This document shows, one piece after another, positions 45,702 to 57,992 of a DNA stretch of 64,000 nucleotides. Within the stretch, counting starts at the first letter, position 1. The number at the start of each line of letters is the position of its first letter. The DNA is taken from the NCBI RefSeq assembly GCF_947179515.1, contig NC_067473.1, positions 84,288,013 to 84,352,012 on the forward strand, written 5' to 3'. This stretch comes from Apodemus sylvaticus. Its lineage: Eukaryota > Chordata > Mammalia > Rodentia > Muridae. Both the position numbers and the translations under genes were made by a program. The notes under the pieces are model-generated. The model saw nothing but the letters and a program-made list of their open reading frames with translations. It was not told where the DNA came from and searched no databases.

Positions 45702-47424
45702 GGTACCCACATGTACCCAATAGAAATACATACAGTATACATGTATAACACATACATGTACACCCACACACATACACCCCACTAGTGCACATGGATAACA
45801 GGCACATACCACACACAAACATATGATTGAACACATTCCTCCATACTGACTCATCCTTAGAGTGTTGGAGTCATATTGTGTTTCTAACATACACTAACAA
45901 GAGAGGAAAGGGTGATGGGGAATGGGTTGGCGAATGAACTTAGGAAGTATAATGCCCGTTCTCAACGACTTTAGAATGTGTTGCTGGACTACAAAAACAC
46001 TTTATTTCAATGCTGACACAACACTTGAGTCTACCGCAACCTATAAAGCAAGTAATACAATTTGCCTTTTTCATACGATGAAACAGAGGCTCTGGGAGGA
46101 TAAATCCTGTACCTAGATCAAGCAGTGGGACCCTGAAGCACCTGTAGGCATTCTGTCTCTGGGTGTTGCCAAGTGGGTTGTTTCGTGTTACTCAGGAGAT
46201 TAGATTAGTTGTGGAGCTGCTCATTTCTATAGATCCACAGCATGATCTGCATCCTCCCAGGCTGGATGAGCAGCATGGCGGAGAGCAAGCAGTAGTGAAA
46301 GGCCTGCCCTCAGACCTGAATCCTGTAGCCCTTTCTGAGCTATCATACTCATCCCAAAGCCCTGACTGAGGTGGCATCCCAGTAGCCCAGCCACATGTTT
46401 GTTTTGGTGTGAAGAGCACTCTCTTGTCAGCTGTCCCTTTCCCCTTCCTCACCCTGCCTATCATATACAGTGATTGTCAGTAAGTATGTGTATCCTTTGC
46501 TTGTATTTTGTGTTAAGAAATAAGGAAAAGAACCCCTTATTGTCGAGCATGTTGGTATTGCCCCCTTAATTTTTTTTCTCTTGGGGACATATGAAGCAAG
46601 TTACCTGTTTTCTGTGTCTTTTTCTTTTCTTTTGTAAACCTTTTGGTTTGGTTTGTCCAAAAATGGCTTTATAAAAGAGCTTTTGTAAAAAAACAAAACA
46701 AAACAAAGTACCAGTTAAAGAAAAATGTTAGTGTTGCAAAAATGTCTTACCAAGTACTCATGCCCAGAAGTAAAGATTGATGCATATTTTTGAATTTATG
46801 GCAGCATATGACTTAAATACACATGATCTCTGCTAGGAATCTGAGTGGTCCAAGCGATTCTTTTCTCACCATGTTTTGTGCCATGCTGCCCTCGTGGTAA
46901 TAAGCTATGTAGCTGGTGAGGAAAGTAAGAACCGAGCTGTCAGCACCTCAGGTCCTGCCAAATCCCCCGTGTCTGCATGCCAGGACTCTGAAATGCACTC
47001 GGGAATTTTGATTTGGCTTAGTGGGTATAAGATTCTACTGAGTAAGTTCAGCCTTGGCAAGCTGACATAGCTTAGAGATAACACTGGTAAATTTCATCTT
47101 ACAAGATGCTGAATCCATTCCAGAGAGGCAATGATGAAGCCACTTAGGTCTCCTTTCCCTTCCCTAGTGAGCCCTCCCATCATGGGTAGGTCACATTGCA
47201 ACATTCTGTTCAGGCCACCTGCTTTGCAAGGCACAATCGCTACATGGCCAGGGCAGAGGGTAAGATGAACATCCGGAATCCATCCAGCATTTGACACACG
47301 TGGTAGACCTGTGTGAATCTGAGCTCACTTAACTCTTTGTTCCCTCAAAAGAATCAGCATCTGCTCTGTGGGTACACTGCTTGCTCTAAAACCATGAGGA
47401 TCTGACTTTGGATCTCCATCTCTT

Positions 47425-47520
47425 ACATAAACATCTAGGAATGGTGGTGTGTCCCTCTAACCCCAGCACTGGTAGAGGAAACAGCAGGCACAGCTCACTA
47501 AGTCCCTGGCAGTTGAGCTT
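47425..47520 (+). repeat. B1-like SINE fragment
   Basis: 'aggaatggtggtgtgtccct' followed by 'ctaaccccagcactggtaga' recalls a B1 head, diverged. Confidence 0.45.
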
Positions 47521-47746
47521 GCAGTTCATCTAGAGTCTTTGTCTGAAGGCAATGAAGTGGAGGATGATAGGAAGTTTCCAGCATCCTGTCCTGCTCTGGC
47601 ATCCTTCATTGTTACACTTACATGTGTATATCATATAGAATGCATGCATACACATACAAAACAACTTCAAGATATTGAAGGAAACGCGGTCACTAAATAC
47701 CGCCTTTCATTTTTTTCCAAATTGATTACTTTGCTCCCATTGAAGA

Positions 47747-47788
47747 AAAACTAAAGTACTTCTGGTGAAAACTAAAGTACTTCCGGTG
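47747..47788. repeat. 21-bp tandem duplication
   Basis: The unit aaaactaaagtacttctggtg is immediately repeated with one change (c for t). Confidence 0.9.
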
Positions 47789-48500
47789 GGCTTCAGTTTG
47801 GGAATAATGGAACTAAATATCATCGCTGTACTCTGATTTCATCACTCATATTTCAGCAGTAGGACAAGGTCTTTCCACCCAAATCATTTAATCGGAGTAT
47901 ATACACATGAGCAGATGGGGTTCACTCCCATGCCTTCTACCACTGGAGTCTGGTGTCCTTTCAGCCTCTGGGGCACAGAGTCCTGTGCCTACAGTTGAGA
48001 CTTCCCTTCAGGGAGCAGGAGCTGTGTGGTCCGTGGCCTGCCAGGTGACTCAGAAAGCTGAGGTGTTCACACAGATGCGATGCATTTTCTTCAAATTTTT
48101 GATTGTCCATGTTTAATTTTATAATAGTAAATGCTTAAAAGATGTACCTAAGGTGGCCGCATAGACTTCGGAAATGTATTTAACAAAAGAGAATTCTCCT
48201 TAAGGAGACTTTGCTTTGCTTGTGCATCCCTTCAGCTGTTATGGATAGTTGAAAGGCAGCTGGCAGAAAGTACCAGCTGCTTTTCAAGGTTCTGCATTGA
48301 CTACCACATGTGCACAATTTGCTTCTCCTTGCAGGGCCCTCCTTCTCTGCAGACAGAGCAAAAACCGAATCCTCATGAGGCTTTGCAGGGACTCAAGCGA
48401 GCCAGCACTAGATCCTACAAGAAGGGAAAGGTCACACCCTATTACCAGCTTAGTCACGTGATGCTGACACAAACTTCAGAGCTTCTACAGTTAAGAATAA

Positions 48501-48506
48501 TTTATT
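48501..48506 (-). terminator. Fam13a: Possible distal Fam13a poly(A) signal
   Basis: The plus-strand TTTATT is AATAAA on the minus strand, followed in minus-strand order by a GU-rich 'gaagtttgtgtc'. Use would give a 3'UTR of over 4 kb that includes the TTCC/TTTC tract. Uncertain. Confidence 0.25.
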
Positions 48507-49006
48507 TTTTAAATACGAAATGCAGTAATGTGTAAAAACAATGTACATAATGGTTTGAATTCAATTTCTCTTTGAAGGACATTGGAAATTTAAATATTTT
48601 TCTGCTTATATTTCATATAAGTATTGTGCTGGCGTCCATATTAGTGCCATTTTACCCATTTCTGTGGGATTTTTTTTTCATGCTTCAATAACATGTCAAC
48701 ACACTGATTCCTTGGGCCATGCAGTTGACCATGGCTGGCACCATACTGGGAACCATGAGCCTTTCTTAGAACCATGAACCTTCAAAATAGTACAGAATAG
48801 TAAATGTGCATAGACTTTCCTTTCACATACACATCTGACTGCAATTCTGGCCTTGGTCTATATCCATACATGTGCTATGATCATGGGACAGTGGCCAGTG
48901 ATGTGCACAGTGTTGGGTAGGTGCATAGTACTCTTGTTTGGCACATCCTATGTTGGCTAGCATTTGTAGCCATGCTGGCAGAGCAATTTGAAAACATGTT
49001 GGCTTG

Positions 49007-49068
49007 TTTTTCTTTCTTTCTTTCCTTCCTTCCTTCCTTCCTTCCTTCCTTCCTTCCTTCCTTCCTTC

Positions 49069-49116
<48 letters not shown>

Positions 49117-49142
49117 TTTCTTTCCTTTTTCCTTTTCTTTTT
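49007..49142. repeat. (TTTC)n/(TTCC)n polypyrimidine tract
   Basis: About 135 nt of nearly pure pyrimidine, with TTCC units in the middle and TTTC units at both sides. Confidence 0.95.
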
Positions 49143-50593
49143 TAACTTGAGAAAATGTTCTCTTTAAAGCATTTTAAGGTCAACTGAACAAAATTACATC
49201 AACAAAGGAAATTAAAACATTCTAGATTCTCTTAAATTGCTTCAACATTCAGGGTCCAGTTTTACCCCTCTCTACCGCTTTAACCAAGTGGGCACTGACA
49301 AAACATTCCATGGGCACTGATGTCAGCAGGAATTCCACCGTACCTCACTGGGACTTGGGATGGGAGGCACAGAAGACATGGTTGTCCAGGAAGAAACATC
49401 CATGAAAGCAAAACAGAATTTAGACTACAATTAGCTCTTCACATAGCAGTCTGTAGTGTACATAATGTCAATACCATCTTAACAAAGTTTAAATCTCCTT
49501 TGAAAATCAAATTTGACTGTATGACATTCCTTGAACATCTGTACTGGCTGCTACATCCAGTTTTCTCTACTGAAAACTAGGATGCTCCCATACCGACGAC
49601 TCTAAAGGGTATCAGAGCCAGAATTGCAGGCACAACCCTGCTCAGAGTTTAGTCAGCCCACAGGGCTCTAAGACTGCCGCTGTTGAGGATACCGGCAGGA
49701 ACTGGTTCTAATTAATGGTCCTGGTCTAGACAAGTCAGGTGCAGAGCACAGACCCAGCCTGCAAGAGGCTTTTTCTGCTGCGTAGATGTTACATCTGAAC
49801 GAGACAAAGCGGAAATTGCTCTCTGCTCCAGTCATGGCTGACAGCAGATCTGCTGTGAATACTAATCTGTTGACTGAAAGTAAGGTTAAGCTTTAAAAAC
49901 TGGCAACCAACCAGAAGAAATCTAGGATTCACAGTGAAGTCTAGAAAACAAAACAAAACAAAAATTCAGCTCTTTGATTTGAGATCTGACTTGGTGTTGC
50001 ACGAAGCCCACAAAGCTCGTGCTAAAATGTCTACAGAGGTTTCTTAAACTTCAAAGTGGGCCTTTATCTGAAACATTGGGCCACTGTGTGTTAAAAAGTC
50101 TGACCTGAATGATAAGAAGATTAAATGACATAACGACAACATACTGAATAATATACAAGTCTATTTCGATGTTTACACCAGACTGAACATGAGAAAGCCA
50201 ATTATTTCGGAACATTACATGTCTCTGCTATGCTATGATCACATAGTCAAGCTTATTCTTACATAACCCTCAGTATTTTTGTTGCTATGTGCGATGTGCC
50301 ATGTGCACACTCCCAAGAGCCCATAGAGAATCCCTAGACCTACAGCATTCTGTTTGTGTGAGGCCAATTAAGATGCTGCCTCTAGTGCTAGGAGACGGAG
50401 AGCTGCAGAGACGGTTGCCATGGAAACCAATTTCCCCCACATTTCCTGCAGAGCCAGAAACCGCTGAGTAATATGCCTTCCTTCTGAGAAGACCTGGTCT
50501 GGCATAAACACAGCTCCCACCTTCATTTGGGCTCCATTTTATGAGGCAAGGAAGTTAAAAATTATGAAGGAAACCATGATATTCCACACATGA

Positions 50594-50622
50594 TTTATTT
50601 TCCAATAACTTGGTATTTTATT
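50594..50622 (-). terminator. Fam13a: Paired candidate Fam13a poly(A) signals
   Basis: Two minus-strand AATAAA motifs 23 nt apart (complements at 50,594-50,599 and 50,617-50,622), with 'tgtgtggaatatcatgg' downstream on the minus strand. Confidence 0.4.
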
Positions 50623-52621
50623 GATCACATAAAACTGAATGGAGAGTTGTGAATAAATCTTAGTTCATTTACCTTTGGTGCAAACAATGGATTTCAAAAC
50701 ATCTAATAGCTTCTAATTTGTATGCAGCTTTACAAAAGAAATCTCTAGTGTATTCTTTTCAAAACAATGCTCTTAATCAGCTGTGCTTTAAAAGTTAACT
50801 GGTACAGATTCGAGTCATTCCAGTTTCCTTAGGAGATTAAGTACTTAAAAATTACAGACTAAATATGGATTTCTTTTTAAAAAATACATTTTTTTGGTCA
50901 TGTGAATGATTCATGTTCAGGCCTCCAAAATAGAAAACATCCCTACATTACAGAATTTTATTCATAGTATAACTCCTTGAAATCATAGCAAATGTAAACA
51001 GCAGAGCAAAGAACATCAAACTACATCTTCATGTACATTGAAATTTGTAGGATTATGTATCGTTTTTGAAGTGTGTAGATAAAAACAGTATTTCCAACAC
51101 ATAGTTCATGCTTCTAGGGGATTATTTGTAAAAGAAAAACTGAAGGAATCCTCCACCTGCCCCACCCCAACCCTGAAACTGAAAGAGCCTCCTGGTGACA
51201 GAGCTACAGTGGCAAATCAGTGCTGAAAATCATCTGACTTGAGATCCCCAAACCTGTTTTATCATTGCAACTGGTGATACAGTTTTCCATTTTCCTCATC
51301 AACTCTGCCCTATTAAAGGTGGCTCTCCAAACAGAACAGGGACTCCCTGCTGTCTGCCCAGTCTACAGTTCAGTCTTCCAGAGGCAAGGCTGTCACACAC
51401 CTGCAAAAGAAAGCCTTTGCACTTCAGGCAGACATGGTAGATGAAAAGAAAGATCACATCTCAGGAGTGACAGCAGGCACACAGAAGAGATGAATGATGG
51501 GGGAGGGCAGGATGGTTGAAATTCCCTGGTCCCTCCAAAATGTCTAATATAGACAGCTTTGTGACATAGTCTTTGGGAAGAAAAAAAAACCCACAGCATC
51601 AAGGTTGGCCACACACCATTTTTTTTTATCATCTTGAAAACAGTGTGATCTAGACTCTGCCTAGAGAGTGGACTGAGCTCTTAGGACTATATCCTACCCA
51701 TCCATTTAGGGATTTTAGTGCAGATTTACTTTCGTAGAAAAATTATGCTCTGGTAAGTTTAGGAGACTGATACAGACTCCCTCTCTCCCATGATATTCTA
51801 TACCTAGTATAACAATGAAGCAAGACTCCTTTGTTTAGCTAGTGCAACAACAAAATTGAGCCCCAAACAGGTTATCATAGGAACACAGGCCTCATTTTGT
51901 GTTCGGCATCAATGCCTGAGACTGGAAAAGTGCAGTCAGTGTCTGGAAGAGTTTTCAGGCTCTTCAGCTGTCACCTGATTTTAAAATAGCTATTTGTGTA
52001 GTCACTCTGTCCTCAGCGTAACACAGGTATGAGGCAGGGACTTAAAGTCTGTCAGCTGAGAGAGCAAATCATCAAAATGACTGCCCTGCCACTGGGTGGA
52101 TGCTGCCTCCATCTACCTGAGAGCTAACAGGGAAATGGATTTGTGGAGTGAGTAAGTACAGCTTGGGAAATGGCCAAGGCAGGAAATAATGTGCCAACGC
52201 ATGGTCAGCCACGGTGGAGTCCAGGGTGAGCACAGGCCTCCACAACAAGCAGGCTCTGCAAGGGAAGTCCTGAGCTTGTGTCTGTCACAGTTTCAGAATG
52301 GCCTCATGTTTTTCAATTGTCAGGGAAGAACAGTAGGTTATCTGCCAAGTCTGATGGTGTGTCTAATCGCTGCTCATGTCAGTGAAGTTCCTACTGCAGT
52401 GTGTGTTGACGTGTGTAGGAGTCTGACTTGCCCACTATAAAATCCCTTAGTCAGGTCACACTGGCATCTTCCACGCAGGCATTTTCTAAGGCAGGCAATG
52501 GAGGCAGGAGTCAATCTGATGGGTTAAAGGCAGGGGATTGCCTGCTTTGTAAGCACAGCTCCAAGGCTGCCTTCCAGAGCTGTTCTTTCCCGGGAGAACT
52601 GTCATCCACACCACCAGTCCT
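50594..52621 (-). other. Fam13a: Fam13a 3'UTR (minimum extent, end uncertain)
   Basis: Minus-strand sequence after the stop, AT-rich and largely free of SINEs. It contains minus-strand AATAAA signals, seen as TTTATT at 50,957-50,962, 50,617-50,622 and 50,594-50,599. The last is followed by a GU-containing stretch. The true end may be here or further left (about 48.5 kb). Confidence 0.5.
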
Positions 52622-52748
52622 TCACATGGATTTGGAATCAGAATCTCTTTTGCTGATGAGCACCTCCAGCAAACGTAGCTTCGCCTTTATGTGCTTGTAT
52701 TCGTTGTATTCTTCAGCCATTGGACTACGGTCTTCCTTCTGGACATTT
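52622..52748 (-). CDS. Fam13a: Fam13a terminal coding exon with stop
   Basis: A 127-nt coding part. Its first base completes an Arg split across the intron. It then encodes NVQKEDRSPMAEEYNEYKHI, then KAKLRLLEVLISKRDSDSKS and M, with stop TGA (complement at 52,622-52,624). This matches the conserved FAM13A C-terminus, a predicted helix (EYxxYKxIKAKLRLLEVLI). The acceptor is tttgtttcttctag on the minus strand, preceded by an unusually long pyrimidine tract. Confidence 0.96.
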
Positions 52749-52763
52749 CTAGAAGAAACAAAG

Positions 52764-52843
52764 AGGGGGAGGGAGGGAGTGAGTGAGTGAGTGAGTGAGT
52801 GAGGGGGAGAGGGACGGAGGGAGGGATAGAGAGAGGGAGAAAG
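52764..52843. repeat. Fam13a: (GAGT)n/(GAGGG)n purine-rich repeat at the last Fam13a splice acceptor
   Basis: About 80 nt of G/A-rich sequence with six or seven GAGT units in the centre. On the minus strand it is a pyrimidine tract, beginning about 16 nt above the exon edge. Confidence 0.92.
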
Positions 52844-53189
52844 AAACCAAGGATCACTTTCTGCCTGTTTTAAAGGAATTATCATCTGGAGACTACATAT
52901 TCTATCAATCTAAAATCAGTGTTGTTAATTAGCTCTCAGTATCTAAGGCTGGATTCAGACAAGTACAAAGTGGTTCTTTTCTGGTGGTACCATGGAACTT
53001 GAGGGCCTATAAAGTTAATCTAGGATCTAACAGGAGACCACAAATGACTAAGAAATGCAGGGATTTTCTATTAAAGTATGATCTCACAGTAATAGTTTCT
53101 CAGAATGAAAAAAAAACCTCATTCTTGATTTACCTAGGGGATTACTTAGGAATTCTATTGATGTGATAAAACACAAAAGCAATGTGTAG

Positions 53190-53490
53190 AAGGATTTTAT
53201 TTCAGTCCATCATGAAGAGACTAAAGGCAGGAATAGAGAGGCAGGAACTGAAGAGGCCATCTCTGGAGGATTGAACTTAGTAGCTTGCTCTTCTTGGCTT
53301 GCTCAACTGGTATCTTATAACCCCCAGAACCACTAAACCAGGAGCAGCATACCCATATTGGGCTGGACCCTCCCACATCAATCATCAATCAAGAAAATGC
53401 AGGCATGCTTACAGGTCTGGTGGGGGCATTTTCTCAACTGAGGTTCCCTCATCTCAAATGACTCCAGCTTATAACAAATTGACATGAAAT
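53190..53490 (-). repeat. Dispersed rodent repeat (URR1-like or related)
   Basis: 'ttttatttcagtccatcatg', 'ggaccctcccacatcaatca' and 'gggggcattttctcaactga' match the common rodent repeat whose other members are at 28.1 and 62.5 kb. Orientation judged reverse; the family name is tentative. Confidence 0.55.
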
Positions 53491-53559
53491 TAAACCACAC
53501 AATTCTTAATATTTCCTTATTTGTATATCTTTTATCAAATGAACCATTAATTTTCTCTT

Positions 53560-53785
53560 TTTAAGGTTTATTGATTTTTATTTTATTTTATATGCATGAA
53601 TATTTTGCCTACATATGTATATGTACAAGTACACACGCCTGCATGCTCAGCACCTACAGAGGCCAGAAGAGGAAGCTGGATCCCCTACAACTAGAATTAT
53701 GGATGATTATGCTGCCCTGTGGGAATCAGACCTGAGCCCTCTGCAAGGGCAGCAAGTGCTCTTAACTGCTCACCCAATTAAATTT
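53560..53785 (-). repeat. B3/B2-type SINE, antisense
   Basis: 'ttaaggtttattgattttta' (the reversed tail), 'gaggccagaagaggaagctg', and 'agcaagtgctcttaactgct' (the reverse of the B2/B3 head). Confidence 0.85.
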
Positions 53786-55290
53786 CCAATTAGCAGTCAA
53801 CACATCCACAATTTGCAGCTATTTCATGAAGAGTTAATATTCCTACCTAAATACTTGTTTTTGAAATGTAGCAATTGGCCACACGGTGTTAAGTATTTGT
53901 AGTTTGCTTTGTAATTTTATATGCATTAGTATTATTAGTATGTCTTAGTTTAAAGCTTACTCTGAGGACCCAGCACTTTATAGCCATGATCTAACACAAC
54001 TCTCACAATAGCTAGACCACAAGGAGCTGCTGTCTATGTTCTTTTATACATGGAATACTCAGGGCAGGCAGTGACAGTCTGGGAAGAATGACCTCCAAAC
54101 CACCTGTCACTATGGAATACAGGAAGCAGGCTTTCCAACACCATGCTTCCTTTTCTCTTCACAACAGAAAAAAAAACGGGCAAGGGGGACAGCAGGAGGC
54201 TTCATTAACAAATGAAACTGATTTTGAAAAGATTCTAAATGGGTCTTTAGTAGAAGGCAGGAAGGAGGCCTAAGGCGACCATCCCCACTCCATCATGCCC
54301 TGTGAGGGGCTTCTCATTCTTGCAATGCTATGACGTTATTAGGCTCTCATTGCTCTAAACTTGAGTGATGATTGGTTAGTTTCTACCATTCATTGTGGAA
54401 ATAGCTTTTTCTACAAATGTCTCTAACCTTAAGAAGCTAAACTTCTAGCAAGTTGCAACCAAGTTAATAGTGTGCCTGAGGCCATTTAAAACTCTGTTCT
54501 CAATCTGTTCCCTTCTGTGAATTCAGTCTGTTTTAAGTTTAACTTCCCCTTAAGAAAACTATGCCATTAAGCAAACTGTGCCTGTTCCCACTTAGTCAGC
54601 TTTTACACAATAAGCTAAAGGCATAGCTTTAATCTTAAATTATGTGTTCTCCATCCCAACTCAGAATAGTGTGTGTATATGTGTGTGTATGTATGCGTGT
54701 GTGTGTGTTTACTGAAAGCAGCCAATAGGTTGAAAGCAAACTTAAGGAAAACAAGTATCTACCATAAATGTTGGCATCAATATGTGGGTATAATAATATT
54801 TGTTTATGGATTTGAGTGTTATTCTGGGTCATTAAGACTCATAGAGTAAAGTTTTCCCTTGTAAACTCTGATGAAAAATCGATTAAGACCAGTGACTCTG
54901 CGTCCCCTTCTGATGCCAGATATTTGGGGGCTATTCAACAAACAGAGGAGAAGTGGGGAATTCAAAGTTGGGCCCACTCTTGGTTTAAGCCACTTCAAGA
55001 CAAACAGCCTGGCTTTTTTTTTTCCATCTATGTGGCATCAACACAACTTAGACTTCCTTACATCTTCTTCATGCTCCACAATATATAGAATTCTATGTAC
55101 AGTATGTGAGATTAATGTGAAAATGAAAGGCATATGGACAGAAACATCAAGCCAACACCTTAACAATTAAGTTAACTCCTATGTTGGTTATTGTTATTAT
55201 TTTAGCAATTATTTCTGTTGTATGCTTAGCCAAATTTTCTTAATAGTCTGTGAATGAGTAGCCAGGGAAAATGCAAACACATTTCAGTTA

Positions 55291-55343
55291 TAAAATACAC
55301 ATTTAGCTATAAATACACATTTAACTATAAATACACATTTAGG
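55291..55343. repeat. 18-bp tandem repeat, about three copies
   Basis: The unit taaatacacatttaacta is repeated with small changes (taaaatacacatttagcta, taaatacacatttaggtcc). Confidence 0.88.
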
Positions 55344-55824
55344 TCCAAATGTGTAAGAGATCTTTAGAAATATTATTGTACAGTATATCCAAGTTAGAAA
55401 TCCAAAAAGTACATTTATGTAATGCTTCCACTAAACTGGGATATAACACAGTCCCAGTGTCAAAGTTATAGTTCTTGTATTTCTTTACACCCCAGGGCAT
55501 GAAAGTACTCCAAAGAAACTACAGAACCCTTTACCTAATTTAGATTAATGTAATACCAGTTTAGGATGGTAAAACCTAATTCCACATGAGAGGCACAGAT
55601 CTATTTCTGGTCCTGTTACTTAGCTCCACATAGGATATGAGGAGAACTGCATGACAAAGGCTTTCCTTGCAAATGTAGTAATCAGACAATTCAACTACAC
55701 CTTAAAACTCACTGGATAAAACAAGGTATCCACTAGACAGATACAATACACTAATCATTGCTTCTCATATATGATTTTCATTCAGACTTGGTCACTAGCA
55801 TTTTAGTTATTTTAGTTTTTTTAT

Positions 55825-55882
55825 ATTGCCTGTGTGTGAACGCAGGACCTTGTACGAGCTGAGCCATATCCCCAGTCCAACT
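55825..55882 (-). repeat. ID/B4-like SINE fragment, antisense
   Basis: 'gtgtgaacgcaggaccttgt' and 'gctgagccatatccccagtc' are the reverse of the ID-type head. Confidence 0.65.
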
Positions 55883-56109
55883 TTGGACTTTTAACTGTCA
55901 TTATATCCCCTAGTATCATTTTTCTCCCTCTTGCTTCCTGAGAAGAAACTCAATGCTGTCAATTTGCAACTCAGTTCCAAACTACTCATTTTAGTGGAGA
56001 ACTAAAAGTGACAGGATGGTTTTGCCTTTTAGCAGACTCAGTATGTCACGGACACTGCATGAGAAGAATATCTTCTTAAATATCTCTATCTATATGATTT
56101 GCACCTATA

Positions 56110-56110
56110 A

Positions 56111-56171
<61 letters not shown>
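56110..56171. repeat. (TATC)n microsatellite
   Basis: About 15 perfect TATC units, 150 nt below the neighbouring Fam13a exon donor. Confidence 0.97.
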
Positions 56172-56324
56172 CATGGTCTCACAGAAAATTTCCTGGGCAT
56201 AACCAGGGGACCTATAAGGAGAATGTGGCAAATGGCCCACTTGGAAGCTCTCCACAGATGGAGCAGAAACAGAGGGTGGGGCATGGGAAATGAGGAAATG
56301 AGGGACAAGGAGACGCATACATAC

Positions 56325-56426
56325 CTCCCATTTTGTCTGAAAAAATTGTCCTCAAAATCATGAAGTTTCTTTCGAATCATTTTCTTTTCTTCTCTCATTT
56401 CCTGAAGGTATTCCAAGAGTTTAGGT
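56325..56426 (-). CDS. Fam13a: Fam13a coding exon, penultimate
   Basis: A 102-nt exon. The first base completes Ile of SASI. It then encodes PKLLEYLQEMREEKKMIRKK, LHDFEDNFFRQNG and two bases of Arg. Charged and strongly helical, likely coiled coil. Acceptor tttcttcttag, donor gggag/gtatgt on the minus strand. Human FAM13A has LLEHLQEMREEKKRIRKKL at this place. Confidence 0.96.
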
Positions 56427-57147
56427 CTAAGAAGAAAGGAAAATTTAAAGAAACAATTAAATCAGATAGCTTTAGTAAATAGCATATGATATGATAGGCG
56501 TGGTGGAGAAAGAAAACAAAACAATTTGAAAGTCACCATGGGTGCTTTCTCTTGACTGCCCATACTCTGAAAACAGGCGAGGCTCTAGGGACTCCTAGGG
56601 GATTTTGCTACTTGGGAACTCTTTAGGTCTTTATGAAGCCCAGGATGCCTTGTCATATATTTCTCAGAAAGAAAAAAATGCTGTCTGTACTCAGAGTTAA
56701 CTGAGCTGTGATGGACAGCGCCACAGAGTCATTCAGAGACCTCATACTTGTTGAGGCAAGATCTCAAAACTTCCTCAAATAATCTGGGATCAAATATATG
56801 AGAAACGGATGAACATGCTGATCTTTTTCTCTCCCTTTTTCTCTTCCTCCCTCTCTTCCTTCCTTCACTCACCTCTCTCTTTCTCCTTCTCCCTTTCCTT
56901 TGTTTCCCTAACCCCCCACCTTCATACTCCATAGCTTGATGCTTCCTTAGGATGCACTCTAGCCAGCCTGGCCTCGAGCTTACTTACCCTTCTGCTTTAG
57001 CCACTAGGCCCGTTTCATCAGTTTAAATCATTATTTTCTCTATATACGCATACCCTAGGTAAGCCAACTGTGGCTTTTTAGCTAAACTGACCCTCATGCT
57101 GTTATTTGAACTAAAACTACTGAAATGCCACTGCCCAAACAACATAC
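56427..57147 (-). other. Fam13a: Fam13a intron (short)
   Basis: A 721-nt intron, with a CT-rich patch at 56.82-56.90 kb and a weak B1-like scrap near 56.95-57.0 kb. Confidence 0.85.
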
Positions 57148-57344
57148 ATTGAAGCAGAGTGGAGGTTTGAAAGGTCCGAGTCCTGGCTGCATTTTGATGG
57201 CATTTCGTCATCCATTGGTGAAATAAATCCATCAGCATCGTCTTCAAGTTGGTCCAGAAAGCAATGTGCACTGCAGTCTGTTTTCAGAGTGACAGCAAAG
57301 TCTGGCTTTGTAGAGCTGTCATCTTCTGACCCCTCCTCTTGTTC
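57148..57344 (-). CDS. Fam13a: Fam13a coding exon, acidic segment
   Basis: A 197-nt exon, phase 0 in, phase 2 out. It encodes EQEEGSEDDSSTKPDFAVTL, then KTDCSAHCFLDQLEDDADGF, then ISPMDDEMPSKCSQDSDLSN and LHSAS. It is acidic and Ser-rich and likely disordered, with the conserved FLDQ-ED-DADGFISPMDD block of FAM13A. Acceptor tgtgtctctag, donor tcaat/gtatgt. Confidence 0.96.
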
Positions 57345-57992
57345 CTAGAGACACAAGGCAATGCCAGTAAGACTCTGAGCATATTCTGGAGGATGCTTCC
57401 ATTATAAGTGTCATTCAGAAACCACCCAATCAACCAGATTCACATGGCTTCTCTTCTCTTTCATTAGAATGATGGCACCAAGACAAAGTATGGAAGGCAA
57501 AGCTGGACCAGGCAGGCACTTTCTACCTCAAGGACTTTCCACCTTTAATCTCTGCTTGGCCCAAAGAAACAGTGCTTCAGTCTTCTTCTCAATTACTTTA
57601 AATTACTTTAAGACTTCAGACAAAAGTTGATTTTCAAGCAAACAATTTTAAAGTTTCTTTTTCTAAGTAGAAGTAACAGTTACCACCAATGCCATTTTTA
57701 TAAAACTTAACTGAAGCAGCATACACCTGGAACTTGGGGAGACACAGCTGGCAGGTAAAAACTGTTAGTCTCCCTCTCCTCCCTCTCCCATGCATGAAAA
57801 AGATGAGGGAGAACAGATTCAAAGCCCAGGCAGATCTTGGATCTGTACACTGCTGCTGCTTCTCAACAAGTATCTGATGAACAGTACAGCAATTCAGATT
57901 TAAAAGAAAGTTGTGAATACGCAGTTTATAGCTGAAAAAAGATACCCAGGAAAGCTACAAATAGAATGAGGATTTCATTTTCTAAAAGTTCT

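Larger units (their letters stand above)
40156..50590. other. Intergenic region between convergent Herc3 and Fam13a
   Basis: The right border is approximate. It holds a B2/B3 SINE, a 2.2 kb antisense L1 fragment, a 43-bp minisatellite, (GT)n and (AC)n runs, and a long TTCC/TTTC tract. 44.45-47.4 kb and 47.5-49.0 kb look mostly unique, with no convincing exon. The right part may be distal Fam13a 3'UTR. Confidence 0.7.
52749..56324 (-). other. Fam13a: Fam13a intron
   Basis: Contains the GAGT/GAGG repeat next to the acceptor, two rodent repeats at 53.2-53.8 kb, an 18-bp tandem repeat at 55.3 kb, a SINE fragment at 55.85 kb and a (TATC)n run at 56.1 kb. No further exon seen. Confidence 0.85.

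Noticed and set aside
45567..45890. Cys/Val-rich minus-strand frames near 45.7 kb
   Set aside because: Translation of the (AC)n microsatellite and its variants.
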